Notes: a model not told the origin generated them from the letters alone. Shown: positions 55,022-63,974, numbered from the stretch's first letter. The stretch is 64,000 nucleotides of DNA from Bacillota bacterium (GCA_023453025.1 JAEXUD010000004.1:128004-192003); one strand, 5' to 3'. Numbers and translations are program-made.

Positions 55022-56479
55022 ATGAGTAAAATTAAATACATTCATAATCTTTTAGAAACTAAGCAATTATCCTGTACTGAATTAACAACGAAATATTTAC
55101 AAAGCATAGAAACAGAAAATAAAAAGCTGAATGCATATGTAAAGGTTACTGAGGATGTTGCATTAAAGACTGCAAGAGAAGTGGATGATAAAATTAAAAG
55201 AAAAGAAGAATTAAATATGCTGGAAGGCATTCCAATGTCATTAAAAGACAATATATCCACCAAGGATATTGAAACAACATGCTGCTCAAATATATTAAAG
55301 AGCTATGTTCCCATATATGATGCTACGGTATGGGATATACTGAAAAATCAAAATGCAGTATTGCTGGGAAAAGCCAACATGGATGAATTTGCAATGGGTT
55401 CATCATGTGAAACATCGTGCTTCGGAGGAGCTTTAAACCCTCATAATCTGAGTCGTGTTGCGGGAGGAAGCTCAGGAGGAGCAGCATCATCAGTAGCCGG
55501 TAATATTGCCGCATATGCTCTCGGTTCAGATACAGGCGGCTCTGTAAGGCAGCCGGCAAGCTTTTGCGGTCTTGTGGGATTAAAACCGACATATGGAACT
55601 GTTTCAAGATATGGACTTATAGCATATGCTTCTAGCCTTGATCAAATAGGTCCGGTTGCATCATGTGTTGAGGATGCGGCAATCATTTATGATTCCATAT
55701 CTCTTTATGACAGCAAGGACTCAACCTCTAAAGGAAGCAGGAAAAAAACAACAGATAAGCTGACAAAAAGCATTAAGGGAATGAAAATCGGAATAGCTAA
55801 AGAATTTTTCGAAGGCATCAGAGAAGACATAAAAAAATCTATAGAAGCTGCGATAAAGAATTATGAAGCTTTAGGCTGTGAAATAGTTTCACTGGATTTC
55901 CCCCAAATCAGGCACGCACTCCCTGTTTATTATATAATAGCATGTGCGGAAGCTTCTTCAAATCTAGGCAGATATGATGGAATTCGATATGGAAATAAAG
56001 CTCAGTCCTACAGTGATATTAATGATATGATATGCAAGACCAGAAGCCAGTGCTTCGGAAAAGAGGTCAAGAGAAGAATAATGCTTGGAACATACGTGTT
56101 GAGCGCAGGGTATTATGACGCTTATTATAAAAAAGCACAAAAGCTGAGAGGCTCAATTATAAAAGCTTTCAATGAAGCCTTTGAGTCCTGTGATGTTATG
56201 CTGGCGCCAACGGTGCCGACAACTGCATTTGAGCTTAACTTTACGTCTATAGACCCGGTTGAAACCTATTTGACAGATATATGCACTGTTCCTGTAAATA
56301 TTGCGGGTCTGCCGGCGGTTTCAATACCATGCGGCTTTGATGACAAGGGTCTCCCAATCGGAATGCAGCTTATAGGAAATACTTTTAACGATGCGGTTAT
56401 TTTAAATGCGGCATATCAATATGAACAGTCTGTAAAAGAAAACATATACAAACAAACAGAAATGGGGGTGAGACTATGA
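55022..56479 (+). CDS. gatA: Asp-tRNA(Asn)/Glu-tRNA(Gln) amidotransferase subunit A
   Basis: This 485-aa amidase releases ammonia from glutamine. The amidase signature GGSSGGAASSVAG (about residue 151) and SDTGGSVRQPASFCG provide the Ser-cisSer-Lys triad; the Lys is in PMSLKDN (about residue 76). It overlaps gatB by four bases (ATGA-type junction). The complex amidates Asp-tRNA-Asn, and Glu-tRNA-Gln if the host lacks GlnRS. Confidence 0.97.
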   Translation: MSKIKYIHNLLETKQLSCTELTTKYLQSIETENKKLNAYVKVTEDVALKTAREVDDKIKRKEELNMLEGIPMSLKDNISTKDIETTCCSNILKSYVPIYDATVWDILKNQNAVLLGKANMDEFAMGSSCETSCFGGALNPHNLSRVAGGSSGGAASSVAGNIAAYALGSDTGGSVRQPASFCGLVGLKPTYGTVSRYGLIAYASSLDQIGPVASCVEDAAIIYDSISLYDSKDSTSKGSRKKTTDKLTKSIKGMKIGIAKEFFEGIREDIKKSIEAAIKNYEALGCEIVSLDFPQIRHALPVYYIIACAEASSNLGRYDGIRYGNKAQSYSDINDMICKTRSQCFGKEVKRRIMLGTYVLSAGYYDAYYKKAQKLRGSIIKAFNEAFESCDVMLAPTVPTTAFELNFTSIDPVETYLTDICTVPVNIAGLPAVSIPCGFDDKGLPIGMQLIGNTFNDAVILNAAYQYEQSVKENIYKQTEMGVRL

Positions 56480-57891
56480 GCTGGGAATTAGTTGCAGGAT
56501 TTGAAACTCATATAGAGCTTTCAACTAATACAAAAATATTCTGTCAATGCACAACACAGTTTGGCGGAGAGCCTAACACCCATTGCTGTCCGATATGCAT
56601 TGGGTTACCGGGAACTTTGCCGAAATTGAACAAAAAAGCGGTTGAATATGCTGTTAAGGCAGGGCTTGCCACAAATTGTAAAATACGTAATATTTCCAAA
56701 ATGGACCGTAAAAATTATGTATATCCTGACCTTCCGAAGGCATATCAGATATCACAATTCGATAAACCTTTGTGCGAGCAGGGATATATAACTTTATCAT
56801 CAGGAAAGAACATAAACATTACACGTATTCACATAGAGGAAGATGCAGGAAAGCTCATTCATGAAAGAGGAGACACTTACATCGACTATAACAGAGGGGG
56901 AGTACCATTAATTGAAATTGTTTCTGAGCCGGATATCAGGAGCATTGATGAAGCGGTTGAGTATGTGGAGAAGCTGAGACTAATTATGAAATATATAGGT
57001 GTTTCAGATGTCAAAATGCAGGAAGGTTCATTAAGATGCGATGTTAATATTTCAGTTAGGAAAAAGGGAGAAGAAAAACTAGGAACCAGGACTGAAATAA
57101 AAAACATGAACTCCCTGAACTTTATAGCAAAGGCAATGGAATATGAATTCAACAGACAAGTAGACCTGCTTGAAAGCGGTGAAGAAATAAAGCAGGAAAC
57201 CAGACGTTACAACTCTGATTTGAACACCACAGAAAGCATGCGCGGAAAAGAAGATGCTGATGATTATAGGTATTTCAGAGAACCGGATTTAGTTACCATT
57301 GAAATTTCCGATGATGAAATAAAAAAATATAAAGAAGAAATTCCGGAGCTTCCGCTTGAAAAGTTCAATCGTTTTGTCAATGAATATAAATTGTCTGAAA
57401 GTGATGCGGAGCTGTTGGTAAAATATAAAAAAATAGCCGAGTATTTTGAGAAAGCATCTGAAAATATTGAAAACAAAAATTCAGTAGCCAATTATATATT
57501 GGGAAATATCTTTCGCAGACTTTCCACAGATACAGAAAAGGAAGAAAGCAGCATTTCCATTCCTCCTGAGTATTTAAATGAGCTTGTCATGCTGACAGAA
57601 AAGAAAAAAATAAACTCCAGTATGGCAAGAAATGCTCTTGAGCAAATGCTTGACACAGGAAAACCAATAAATGAATTTATTACTGAAAAGGATATGGAAG
57701 GAATTGACGAAGAGGCCTTAAGAAATCTTTGCGAAAAAGCTATAGAATCAAATGAAAAGGCGGCGGCTCAATATCTGGGCGGCAAAGAGAAAGCCCTGGG
57801 TGCCATAATCGGTTATATTATGAAGGAAACGAAGGGCAAGGCAGATGCGGCATTAGCTACAGAGATGGTAAAGGAATTGATTAAGCAATAG
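56476..57891 (+). CDS. gatB: Asp-tRNA(Asn)/Glu-tRNA(Gln) amidotransferase subunit B
   Basis: This 471-aa subunit binds the misacylated tRNA and activates the side chain with ATP. The N-terminal part has GFETHIELSTNTKIFCQC and the zinc-type cysteines in HCCPICIGLPG. LRCDVNISV and NMNSLNFIAKAMEYE follow. The C-terminal YqeY-like tail ends KELIKQ. Those last codons and the stop lie within the 16-bp terminator stem. Confidence 0.97.
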   Translation: MSWELVAGFETHIELSTNTKIFCQCTTQFGGEPNTHCCPICIGLPGTLPKLNKKAVEYAVKAGLATNCKIRNISKMDRKNYVYPDLPKAYQISQFDKPLCEQGYITLSSGKNINITRIHIEEDAGKLIHERGDTYIDYNRGGVPLIEIVSEPDIRSIDEAVEYVEKLRLIMKYIGVSDVKMQEGSLRCDVNISVRKKGEEKLGTRTEIKNMNSLNFIAKAMEYEFNRQVDLLESGEEIKQETRRYNSDLNTTESMRGKEDADDYRYFREPDLVTIEISDDEIKKYKEEIPELPLEKFNRFVNEYKLSESDAELLVKYKKIAEYFEKASENIENKNSVANYILGNIFRRLSTDTEKEESSISIPPEYLNELVMLTEKKKINSSMARNALEQMLDTGKPINEFITEKDMEGIDEEALRNLCEKAIESNEKAAAQYLGGKEKALGAIIGYIMKETKGKADAALATEMVKELIKQ

Positions 57892-57906
57892 CTTAATCAA
57901 TTCCTT
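57871..57906. terminator. Terminator overlapping the gatB stop codon
   Basis: AAGGAATTGATTAAGC and GCTTAATCAATTCCTT form a perfect 16-bp stem with a 4-base loop and a T run. The left arm encodes the end of GatB. It can serve both gatB and the convergent ANTAR gene. Confidence 0.9.
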
Positions 57907-57907
57907 T

Positions 57908-58477
57908 TTATGTTTCATAGGTTTTTAATATATTCTGAGCTATTTCCTGTCTTGATGTACGCATATCCATGGCTTGCTTTTCTATATATCTGTGAGCTTG
58001 ACTTTCAGTCATACTCAGATACTGAATCAGAACACACTTTGCTCTTGTAACGATTCTTATTTCTTCTATTTTTTGGTGCAATGAAATATTTTCGCTTTTT
58101 AACCCAAGTATTCGGTTTTTAGTTGCCATAGCCAGTTTTTGCGCTTGCGTAAAAACCTGCCTGATAATTGGTTTTGGAACAATAAGCACACCATAGCCTT
58201 CTACCTTGGCTGAGATGTCGTCAGCCATTTCATTATTAACGATAAGTATCACACCGAAAGCACTGATTTCAGTAATAGTGACTGCGAGATTATCACCGAA
58301 TTCATCGGCAAGAGGAGCATTAATTACAACAATATCGTAATCAGCAGCTTTAATTAGTCGTCGTGCTTCACCGCTGCTTTTTGCAGATGTCACATGAGTC
58401 TTGGTATGGGCATTCAACAGTTGGGATATAAGGTCTATTCCTTTGTCCGAACTTGAGACAATAAGTGCACTATCCAT
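57908..58477 (-). CDS. ANTAR-domain antiterminator with pseudo-receiver domain
   Basis: This 189-aa RNA-binding regulator ends in an ANTAR domain (about residues 125-185; RAKCVLIQYLSMTESQAHRY, QAMDMRTSRQEIAQNIL). The N-terminal domain (SALIVSSSDKGIDLISQLL) has the receiver fold, but the position of the phosphorylated Asp reads VVINAP, so normal phosphorylation is unlikely. The ATG at 58477 has GGTGGTG upstream. Such proteins next to glnA in clostridia (NitR-like) promote read-through of nitrogen-assimilation genes. It is the last gene of the glt-gln operon. Confidence 0.9.
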   Translation of the reverse strand: MDSALIVSSSDKGIDLISQLLNAHTKTHVTSAKSSGEARRLIKAADYDIVVINAPLADEFGDNLAVTITEISAFGVILIVNNEMADDISAKVEGYGVLIVPKPIIRQVFTQAQKLAMATKNRILGLKSENISLHQKIEEIRIVTRAKCVLIQYLSMTESQAHRYIEKQAMDMRTSRQEIAQNILKTYET

Positions 58478-58537
58478 GAAATCACCACCCTTCATATTTG
58501 TTTTGTAAATGATTTTTTATTGAATAATCATAACATC

Positions 58538-59857
58538 TCATATTTTATAAAAGTAAGTATCGTGCTCGAACATATCCTTGTCTTCTGCCAACTCATATTT
58601 ATTGCACTCTTCCATTTTTGCAGCTATATATTTACCTAATGTTCTTTTAGGAATGCATTTTGCAACAAATTCACTGCTCATTGCACATTCGATAGCTTTT
58701 TCTAACGTATTAGGAATAGTTTCATAATTTTTCAGGGTTTCTTCATCAGCCTCATATAAATTCACATTTGCAGGAGCATTTAGCTTCAGGTTATTGGTAA
58801 TACCCTCCAACCCTGCATAAATCAGCAATGCAAATGCGTAGTACGGATTGCAGCTTGGATCTGAGGACCTGAGCTCCATTCTTGAATAAATTCCGTCTGC
58901 AGCAGGTATTCTGATGAGCTGTGAGCGATTTTGATATGACCATGTTACAAATTTAGGAGCAGAATCCCTTCCAAAGCGATCGTAGGAATTTGTAAGAGGG
59001 TTCAAAAACACCGTGATTTCTTTTATTCTGTTCAAAATGCCCGCTATGAAGCTTTCGGATTCCTCAGTGTCACTGTTTTGTATTTTGTCAAATAAATTAT
59101 TATTATTTTTCAATAGGGAAATATTAATGTGAAGTCCACTTCCACTGTGATTTTTTAAAGGCTTGGGCATGAAGGAAGCATAAAGTCCATTCAAATGTGC
59201 TATAGTTTTAACTACTGATTTAAATGTCACCAGGTTATCTGCCGCAGACATGGCATCACTATATTTAAAATCAATTTCGTTTTGACCGGGACCCTGTTCA
59301 TGGTGTGAGCATTCAGGATGTATACCCATTTGCTCCAATGTGAGACTTATATCTCTTCTGACATTTTCTCCTCTGTCAAGAGGCGCCAGGTCAAAATAAC
59401 CTGCCTTGTCGTGAGGAATTTTAGTGGGGTATCCCTTTTCATCTTCTTCAAATAAATAAAATTCGCATTCAGGCCCGATTTCAATTCTATATCCCAATCT
59501 GTGAGCAACATCAACTGCCCGCTGTAATATGGCTCTGCCGTCACCTTCAAATGGCGTTCCGTCTGAATATTTTATATCGCAATAAAAACGCACAACTCTC
59601 CCTTGCTGTTGTCTCCAGGGCAATATGGACAGTGTTGACGGGTCAGGGAATAAAAACAAATCTGATTCTTCCACATTAAGGAATCCCCTGATTGAAGAAG
59701 CATCAAAAGATATTCCGCTTTCAAAAGCCCTTTGAAGTTCTTCGGATACAATTGAAATATTTTTTACTGTACCAAATATATCACAAAAAGACAGACGAAT
59801 AAACTTAACATCATTGTCATTTACAAATTGTAAGACTTCATCCATTGTGTATTTCAT
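58538..59857 (-). CDS. glnA: Glutamine synthetase type I
   Basis: This 439-aa enzyme makes glutamine from glutamate, ammonia and ATP. Motifs are RLSFCDIFGTVKN, EFYLFEED (metal site), NHSGSGLHINISL (ATP and glutamate binding) and MELRSSDPSCNPY with the latch Arg. Its length is that of GSI-alpha, with no adenylylation site insert. The ATG at 59857 follows GGAGGTAGAATT; an ATG 13 codons upstream lacks a site. It supplies glutamine to the split glutamate synthase encoded upstream. Confidence 0.96.
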   Translation of the reverse strand: MKYTMDEVLQFVNDNDVKFIRLSFCDIFGTVKNISIVSEELQRAFESGISFDASSIRGFLNVEESDLFLFPDPSTLSILPWRQQQGRVVRFYCDIKYSDGTPFEGDGRAILQRAVDVAHRLGYRIEIGPECEFYLFEEDEKGYPTKIPHDKAGYFDLAPLDRGENVRRDISLTLEQMGIHPECSHHEQGPGQNEIDFKYSDAMSAADNLVTFKSVVKTIAHLNGLYASFMPKPLKNHSGSGLHINISLLKNNNNLFDKIQNSDTEESESFIAGILNRIKEITVFLNPLTNSYDRFGRDSAPKFVTWSYQNRSQLIRIPAADGIYSRMELRSSDPSCNPYYAFALLIYAGLEGITNNLKLNAPANVNLYEADEETLKNYETIPNTLEKAIECAMSSEFVAKCIPKRTLGKYIAAKMEECNKYELAEDKDMFEHDTYFYKI

Positions 59858-59899
59858 AATTCTACCTCCAGCATTACTATTACATTTATTATACAATAT

Positions 59900-60622
59900 T
59901 TAGTTGTCAATATAAAGCTGTTTATATTGATTTTGAGTATTAGGAGTCAATACATAAAAATTATGAGATAATATTTCAGCCTTGTTCATACTGAATTTAT
60001 TGCAGAATTCATCAATATAGACATCAATTTCCTGCATATCGTCTTCGCTTGCAACATGCGCATTAATTTGTGACGGAAGGTCAAAAGGAAGCTTGTTGCA
60101 TCTTAAATAAATTTTTCCTCCGTACATTCCTGTTGCACAAAAGTAACCCACAGGGGGGTCGTTAAAAGCGTCTATTCCAAGTACGATAATAATTCCTCCA
60201 GCCTGATACTCTCCTAAAAAGCTTCCGACAGAGCCTCCTATAACTATGACAGGCAGCTTATCCTGATATGATTTCATATGAATACCTGCCCTGTAACCGG
60301 CATTATTTTTTACAAATATTTTGCCTCCTCTCATGGCATAACCTGTGGCATCTCCGCTTGAGCCGTGTACATATATATTGCCTTCGTTCATGGTATCTCC
60401 CACCGCATCCTGCGCATTTGCCAATACTGTTATGTTAGAGCCGTTTAAATATGAGCCGAGGGCATTACCCGGAGTTCCTTTTATAAAAATATTCTTATCG
60501 GATAAACCGCTTGCTATATATCTTTGTCCCGTACAATCTGTAATATTGATTATTTTGTCATTTGAATTCTTAATTACATTGTTCAATTCTTTAAAATGAA
60601 GCTTCTTAGCATCTATATTCAT
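59900..60622 (-). CDS. Glutamate synthase domain 3 (GXGXG), separate subunit
   Basis: This 240-aa protein has a right-handed beta-helix with Gly-rich repeats (GTPGNALGSYLNGSNIT, NEGNIYVHGSSGDATGYAMR). This is the structural C-terminal domain of large-subunit glutamate synthase encoded alone. The ATG at 60622 follows GGAGGATATT. It forms one part of a three-gene split GltB. Confidence 0.92.
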   Translation of the reverse strand: MNIDAKKLHFKELNNVIKNSNDKIINITDCTGQRYIASGLSDKNIFIKGTPGNALGSYLNGSNITVLANAQDAVGDTMNEGNIYVHGSSGDATGYAMRGGKIFVKNNAGYRAGIHMKSYQDKLPVIVIGGSVGSFLGEYQAGGIIIVLGIDAFNDPPVGYFCATGMYGGKIYLRCNKLPFDLPSQINAHVASEDDMQEIDVYIDEFCNKFSMNKAEILSHNFYVLTPNTQNQYKQLYIDN

Positions 60623-60633
60623 AATATCCTCCA

Positions 60634-62139
60634 TTATTCTCCGGCATGTTTAATTCCCAGTATTTCCAATTCTTTTTCATTTAATCCTATACCCCTAAGC
60701 ATTAAGCGGTTGCCCTTCAGTGCTTCTATAGAATTTATTCCCATTCCGCCCATCATTTCTTTGATTTCATATTTCCATGCAGAAATCAAATTATAGAGCT
60801 TCTGGCTTCCATCATCTATATCAAGTCTCTTAACAAGGTCCGGATGCTGTGTTGCTATACCCCAGTTACATTTACCAAGGTGGCAGCTTCTGCATATATG
60901 GCATCCCATGGCGACCATTGGAGCTGTTGCAACATATACTGCATCCGCCCCTAAGGCTATTGCTTTTACAACATCAGAACTGTTTCTGATGCTTCCGCTT
61001 GCCAGTATTGAAATATTACCTCTTATTCCTTCTTCTCTAAGTCTTTGATCAACACTTGCCAAAGCAAGCTCAATCGGTATACCCACATTGTCTCTTATTC
61101 TTGTAGGAGCAGCTCCTGTTCCTCCCCTGAAACCGTCAATTGCTATGACATCAGCACCGGAACGGGCGATGCCGCTGGCTATTGCTGCTATATTGTGAAC
61201 TGCTGCAACCTTGACAATAATAGGTTTTTTGTAATCAGTTGCTTCTTTTAATGAGTATATTAACTGTCTTAAATCTTCTATCGAATAAATATCGTGGTGT
61301 GGGGCCGGAGATATTGCTGCGCTGCCTTCCGGGATCATTCTTGTGTTGGAAATATCTCCGACTATTTTTGCACCCGGAAGGTGACCTCCTATGCCGGGCT
61401 TTGCACCCTGGCCCATTTTTATTTCAATTGCCGCACCTGCTTCAAGGTAATCCTTGTGAACTCCAAAACGTCCCGAAGCAACCTGTACTATTGTATTGTT
61501 TCCATATTTATATAAATTTTTATGAAGCCCTCCTTCACCGGTGTTATAAAATATTCCAAGCTTTTCTGATGCTCTGGCAAGACTTTCATGGGCATTGTAG
61601 CTTATTGAGCCGTAGGACATTGCACCAAACAGTATTGGAACTGAAAGCTCAAGCTGCGGCTCCATATCTGTTATTATATTTCCATTCTCGTCTCTCATGA
61701 TTTTATCAGACTTTTTGCCAAGAAAAACTTTAGTTTCCATCGGTTCTCTCAATGCATCAATGGACGGATTTGTTACCTGTGATGCATTGATTAAAATTTT
61801 GTCCCAATATACAGGGAATTTATTGGGATTTCCCATAGAGGACAACAATACCCCGCCGCTTTCAGCCTGTTTGTATATTTCTTCAATTGCGCTTTCGCTC
61901 CAATTTGAATTTGTTTTATAAGTGTGGTCTGTTTTTACAATTTTCAGTGCCATGACAGGACATGTTGCAACACAGCGGTGACAGTTAACGCATTTGCTGC
62001 TGTTCTCAGTCATTGTTTTAAGCTTTTCATTATATTTGTGAACCTCGTTTGCGCATTGACTTTCACATATCTTGCAGTTTATGCATTTTTCCTTGTTTCT
62101 TAGAACTTCATAATCAGGATAAAATAAATTTATTTTCAT
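60634..62139 (-). CDS. Glutamate synthase FMN/Fe-S catalytic subunit (domain 2), ferredoxin-fused
   Basis: This 501-aa subunit reduces 2-oxoglutarate plus ammonia to glutamate. Two 4Fe-4S clusters are predicted at the N-terminus (CINCKICESQC and CVNCHRCVATCP). The FMN-binding barrel shows GEGGLHKNLYKYG, GQGAKPGIGGHLPG and IAIDGFRGGTGAAP. The 3Fe-4S ligand region reads GCHICRSCHLGKCNWG. It overlaps the upstream domain 1 gene (ATGA). Electrons likely come from ferredoxin through the N-terminal clusters. Confidence 0.94.
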   Translation of the reverse strand: MKINLFYPDYEVLRNKEKCINCKICESQCANEVHKYNEKLKTMTENSSKCVNCHRCVATCPVMALKIVKTDHTYKTNSNWSESAIEEIYKQAESGGVLLSSMGNPNKFPVYWDKILINASQVTNPSIDALREPMETKVFLGKKSDKIMRDENGNIITDMEPQLELSVPILFGAMSYGSISYNAHESLARASEKLGIFYNTGEGGLHKNLYKYGNNTIVQVASGRFGVHKDYLEAGAAIEIKMGQGAKPGIGGHLPGAKIVGDISNTRMIPEGSAAISPAPHHDIYSIEDLRQLIYSLKEATDYKKPIIVKVAAVHNIAAIASGIARSGADVIAIDGFRGGTGAAPTRIRDNVGIPIELALASVDQRLREEGIRGNISILASGSIRNSSDVVKAIALGADAVYVATAPMVAMGCHICRSCHLGKCNWGIATQHPDLVKRLDIDDGSQKLYNLISAWKYEIKEMMGGMGINSIEALKGNRLMLRGIGLNEKELEILGIKHAGE

Positions 62140-63230
62140 TTCTCTGCACCCTCCTTTAATGTAACAATAATCGGTTCTCCGCCTTTAGGAGACCAAATCT
62201 TGTCGGGATCAGGCTCAATTATTCTGATGGCACATTCTTCACTTGCCGCATAAAACATGTCATCTTTTTCAGCAACTACCATGGAGCGAAGCTTCAGCCT
62301 GTCGTTCAGTGCCATCATACCGTTTTCAAATCCAAGAAGTATTGAAAATGGACCGGTAATTAAAAGGCTGCTGAATGTATTCCTTAAAAATTTAAGCTTT
62401 TCTTTTTCTTCAGGGCTTTTTCTTTCTATGGTTGTCCAGAATGGCGCTGCAATTACATTTGCAGCTTCAGTAAATGTTAATCCCTGGTTTCGTACAAGAT
62501 AGTCAATTATATACGTTATAACTTCTGTGTCTGTTAACAGGGTGCATTTGTAACCGAACATTTCCATAAATCTCCGGTTGGTATCATAGGATGAAATTTC
62601 ACCGTTATGAACTACAGAATAATTCAGCAAAGCAAAAGGATGAGCTCCTCCCCACCATCCTGGTGTATTTGTGGGGTATCTGCCATGGGAAGTCCAGCAA
62701 TAGCCTTCGTATTCTTCCAGCCTGTAGAAATAACCTACATCCTCGGGAAAACCTACAGCTTTAAAAACACCCATATTTTTTCCGCTGGAAAACACATAAG
62801 CTCCTATTATGGTAGAATTAATTTTTATTACACATCGGGCGGTAAATTCTTTTTCTTCCAATTGTGAGGAAGCAAGCTTTGAATGTCTGGGGTATAAAAA
62901 ATAACGCCAGATAAGCGGTTCATCAGTAATGGACGATGTTTTTCTTATTGGTATTTTTGAAAGATTCTCTATATCAAAATGTCGCTCCAGGAATTCTTCA
63001 CATTCTCTTTTTGCAGTATTGTTTTCATAAAAGACATGAAAAGCATAAAGATCCTTATATTGAGGGTAAATCCCATAGCCGGCAAAACCTCCCCCTAATC
63101 CGTTAGATCTGTCATGCATAGTTGAAATAGATTTGATTATAGACTCACCATTAATTTTTTTGTTGTTTTTTGAAAACATTCCGGATATGGCACAACCGGA
63201 AGGTATTCTGATTTGACCTTCTCTTTTCAT
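62136..63230 (-). CDS. Glutamate synthase amidotransferase subunit (domain 1)
   Basis: This 364-aa class II glutamine amidotransferase produces the ammonia used by the domain 2 subunit. The catalytic Cys13 is in SGCAISGMF, followed by GLGGGFAGYGIYP. SHGRYPTNTPGWWGGAHPFA and VVHNGEISSYDTNRR are the amidotransferase signatures. It starts after AGGAGGAGCAAT. It is the first gene of the five-gene operon. The Cys is not at position 2, so an N-terminal processed peptide is implied, as in archaeal relatives. Confidence 0.93.
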   Translation of the reverse strand: MKREGQIRIPSGCAISGMFSKNNKKINGESIIKSISTMHDRSNGLGGGFAGYGIYPQYKDLYAFHVFYENNTAKRECEEFLERHFDIENLSKIPIRKTSSITDEPLIWRYFLYPRHSKLASSQLEEKEFTARCVIKINSTIIGAYVFSSGKNMGVFKAVGFPEDVGYFYRLEEYEGYCWTSHGRYPTNTPGWWGGAHPFALLNYSVVHNGEISSYDTNRRFMEMFGYKCTLLTDTEVITYIIDYLVRNQGLTFTEAANVIAAPFWTTIERKSPEEKEKLKFLRNTFSSLLITGPFSILLGFENGMMALNDRLKLRSMVVAEKDDMFYAASEECAIRIIEPDPDKIWSPKGGEPIIVTLKEGAEK

Positions 63231-63250
63231 ATTGCTCCTCCTGCGGGTAT

Positions 63251-63306
63251 AAAAAAAGGCGCATTACAACAACTGGTCTAACCAATGGTTATAATGAACG
63301 CCTTTG
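63251..63306 (-). terminator. Leader terminator of the glt-gln operon
   Basis: On the minus strand AAAGGCG and CATTA blocks pair with TAATG and CGCCTTT, followed by a T run, about 25 bases before the gltB1 ribosome site. It should stop transcription unless read-through is activated. Confidence 0.75.
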
Positions 63307-63320
63307 TTCATCTTTTTATA

Positions 63321-63439
63321 GCCCTACCGCCATTTTTTCAGAGTGTTTTTTCTGAAAAAATGGCGGTAGATCTTATGCAGTGCAATCCCAATTTATGTGA
63401 GCGACAGCGAACAAACAAATTGGAGATGCAGCCTGCAAT
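63321..63439 (+). repeat. Dispersed two-hairpin repeat, copy C
   Basis: The first hairpin is a perfect 17-bp stem (arms ACCGCCATTTTTTCAGA and TCTGAAAAAATGGCGGT). The second has CCAATTT and AAATTGG arms, extended by GCAG/CTGC and TGCA blocks. Its loop TGTGAGCGACAGCGAACAAA resembles that of copy A. It is inside the transcribed leader of the glt-gln operon, here antisense relative to copies A and B. Confidence 0.8.
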
Positions 63440-63483
63440 CGAAATACAAGGTACGCCGACGGCGGATACTTATATTGTTGGAA

Positions 63484-63512
63484 ATTATACGCCAACTAAA
63501 AAGAAATGTCAA
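63484..63512 (-). promoter_or_regulatory. Consensus promoter of the glt-gln operon
   Basis: On the minus strand TTGACA (63512-63507) and TATAAT (63489-63484) are perfect consensus with a 17-base spacer. The resulting leader is about 245 nt and includes repeat copy C and the leader terminator. Confidence 0.88.
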
Positions 63513-63614
63513 GTAAATTATTTATATATATTAAAAATTAAAAAATATTTATATGTCCTTCTTGCGGGAGACAGTGAAACTGTTAACCGTAAGGAGGAGC
63601 ATATTTTTATTGTG

Positions 63615-63941
63615 CTATTTATCCTCCAAAGCATCGAGAAAAAGGTTAAGGATGTGATGCTGTTTAGGATGCAGGCACCGATACCGGTTCACTAACGTCT
63701 GCTCTTCCATGCTAAGATCGTATTCTTTTACCGCTTTTGGCTTATGACGAATATCGGTGCGACCGAGCAGAAAATCCACCGACACATCAAAATAATCTGC
63801 GTATTTGTGAAGTGTTTCAATATTAGGCTGATAACCGCCGGTTTCATAATTTTGAATCTGTGATTGTGCAATATCAAATTCATCTGCCAGCCTTTGCTGA
63901 CTCAATTTTTTTTCCTCACGCAATAATCGAAGATTATACAT
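63615..63941 (-). CDS. XRE-family regulator with autoregulatory palindrome
   Basis: This 108-aa protein has an N-terminal Cro/CI helix-turn-helix (KKLSQQRLADEFDIAQSQIQ, NYETGGYQPNIETL) followed by the SinR/ImmR-like segment YFDVSVDFLLGRTD. The remaining 35 residues are helical. The ATG at 63941 follows AGGAGG; an earlier TTG at 63974 lies in the operator. It is divergent from whatever lies beyond the window edge. Confidence 0.9.
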   Translation of the reverse strand: MYNLRLLREEKKLSQQRLADEFDIAQSQIQNYETGGYQPNIETLHKYADYFDVSVDFLLGRTDIRHKPKAVKEYDLSMEEQTLVNRYRCLHPKQHHILNLFLDALEDK

Positions 63942-63954
63942 TTCGTGTACCTCC

Positions 63955-63974
63955 TTGTTAATGTATTCTAACAA
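63955..63974 (-). promoter_or_regulatory. Probable operator of the XRE gene
   Basis: TTGTTA-N8-TAACAA is a perfect inverted repeat just upstream of the ribosome site, consistent with autoregulation. Confidence 0.6.

Noticed and set aside
63231..63480. Canonical ANTAR target hairpins in the glt-gln leader
   Set aside because: I could not find paired stems with A-x-x-G-x-x hexaloops; only a terminator-like hairpin is supported.
63285..63695. 136-codon plus-strand ORF
   Set aside because: It runs through the dispersed repeat, the minus-strand promoter and the end of the XRE gene, and has no ribosome site or recognisable protein.
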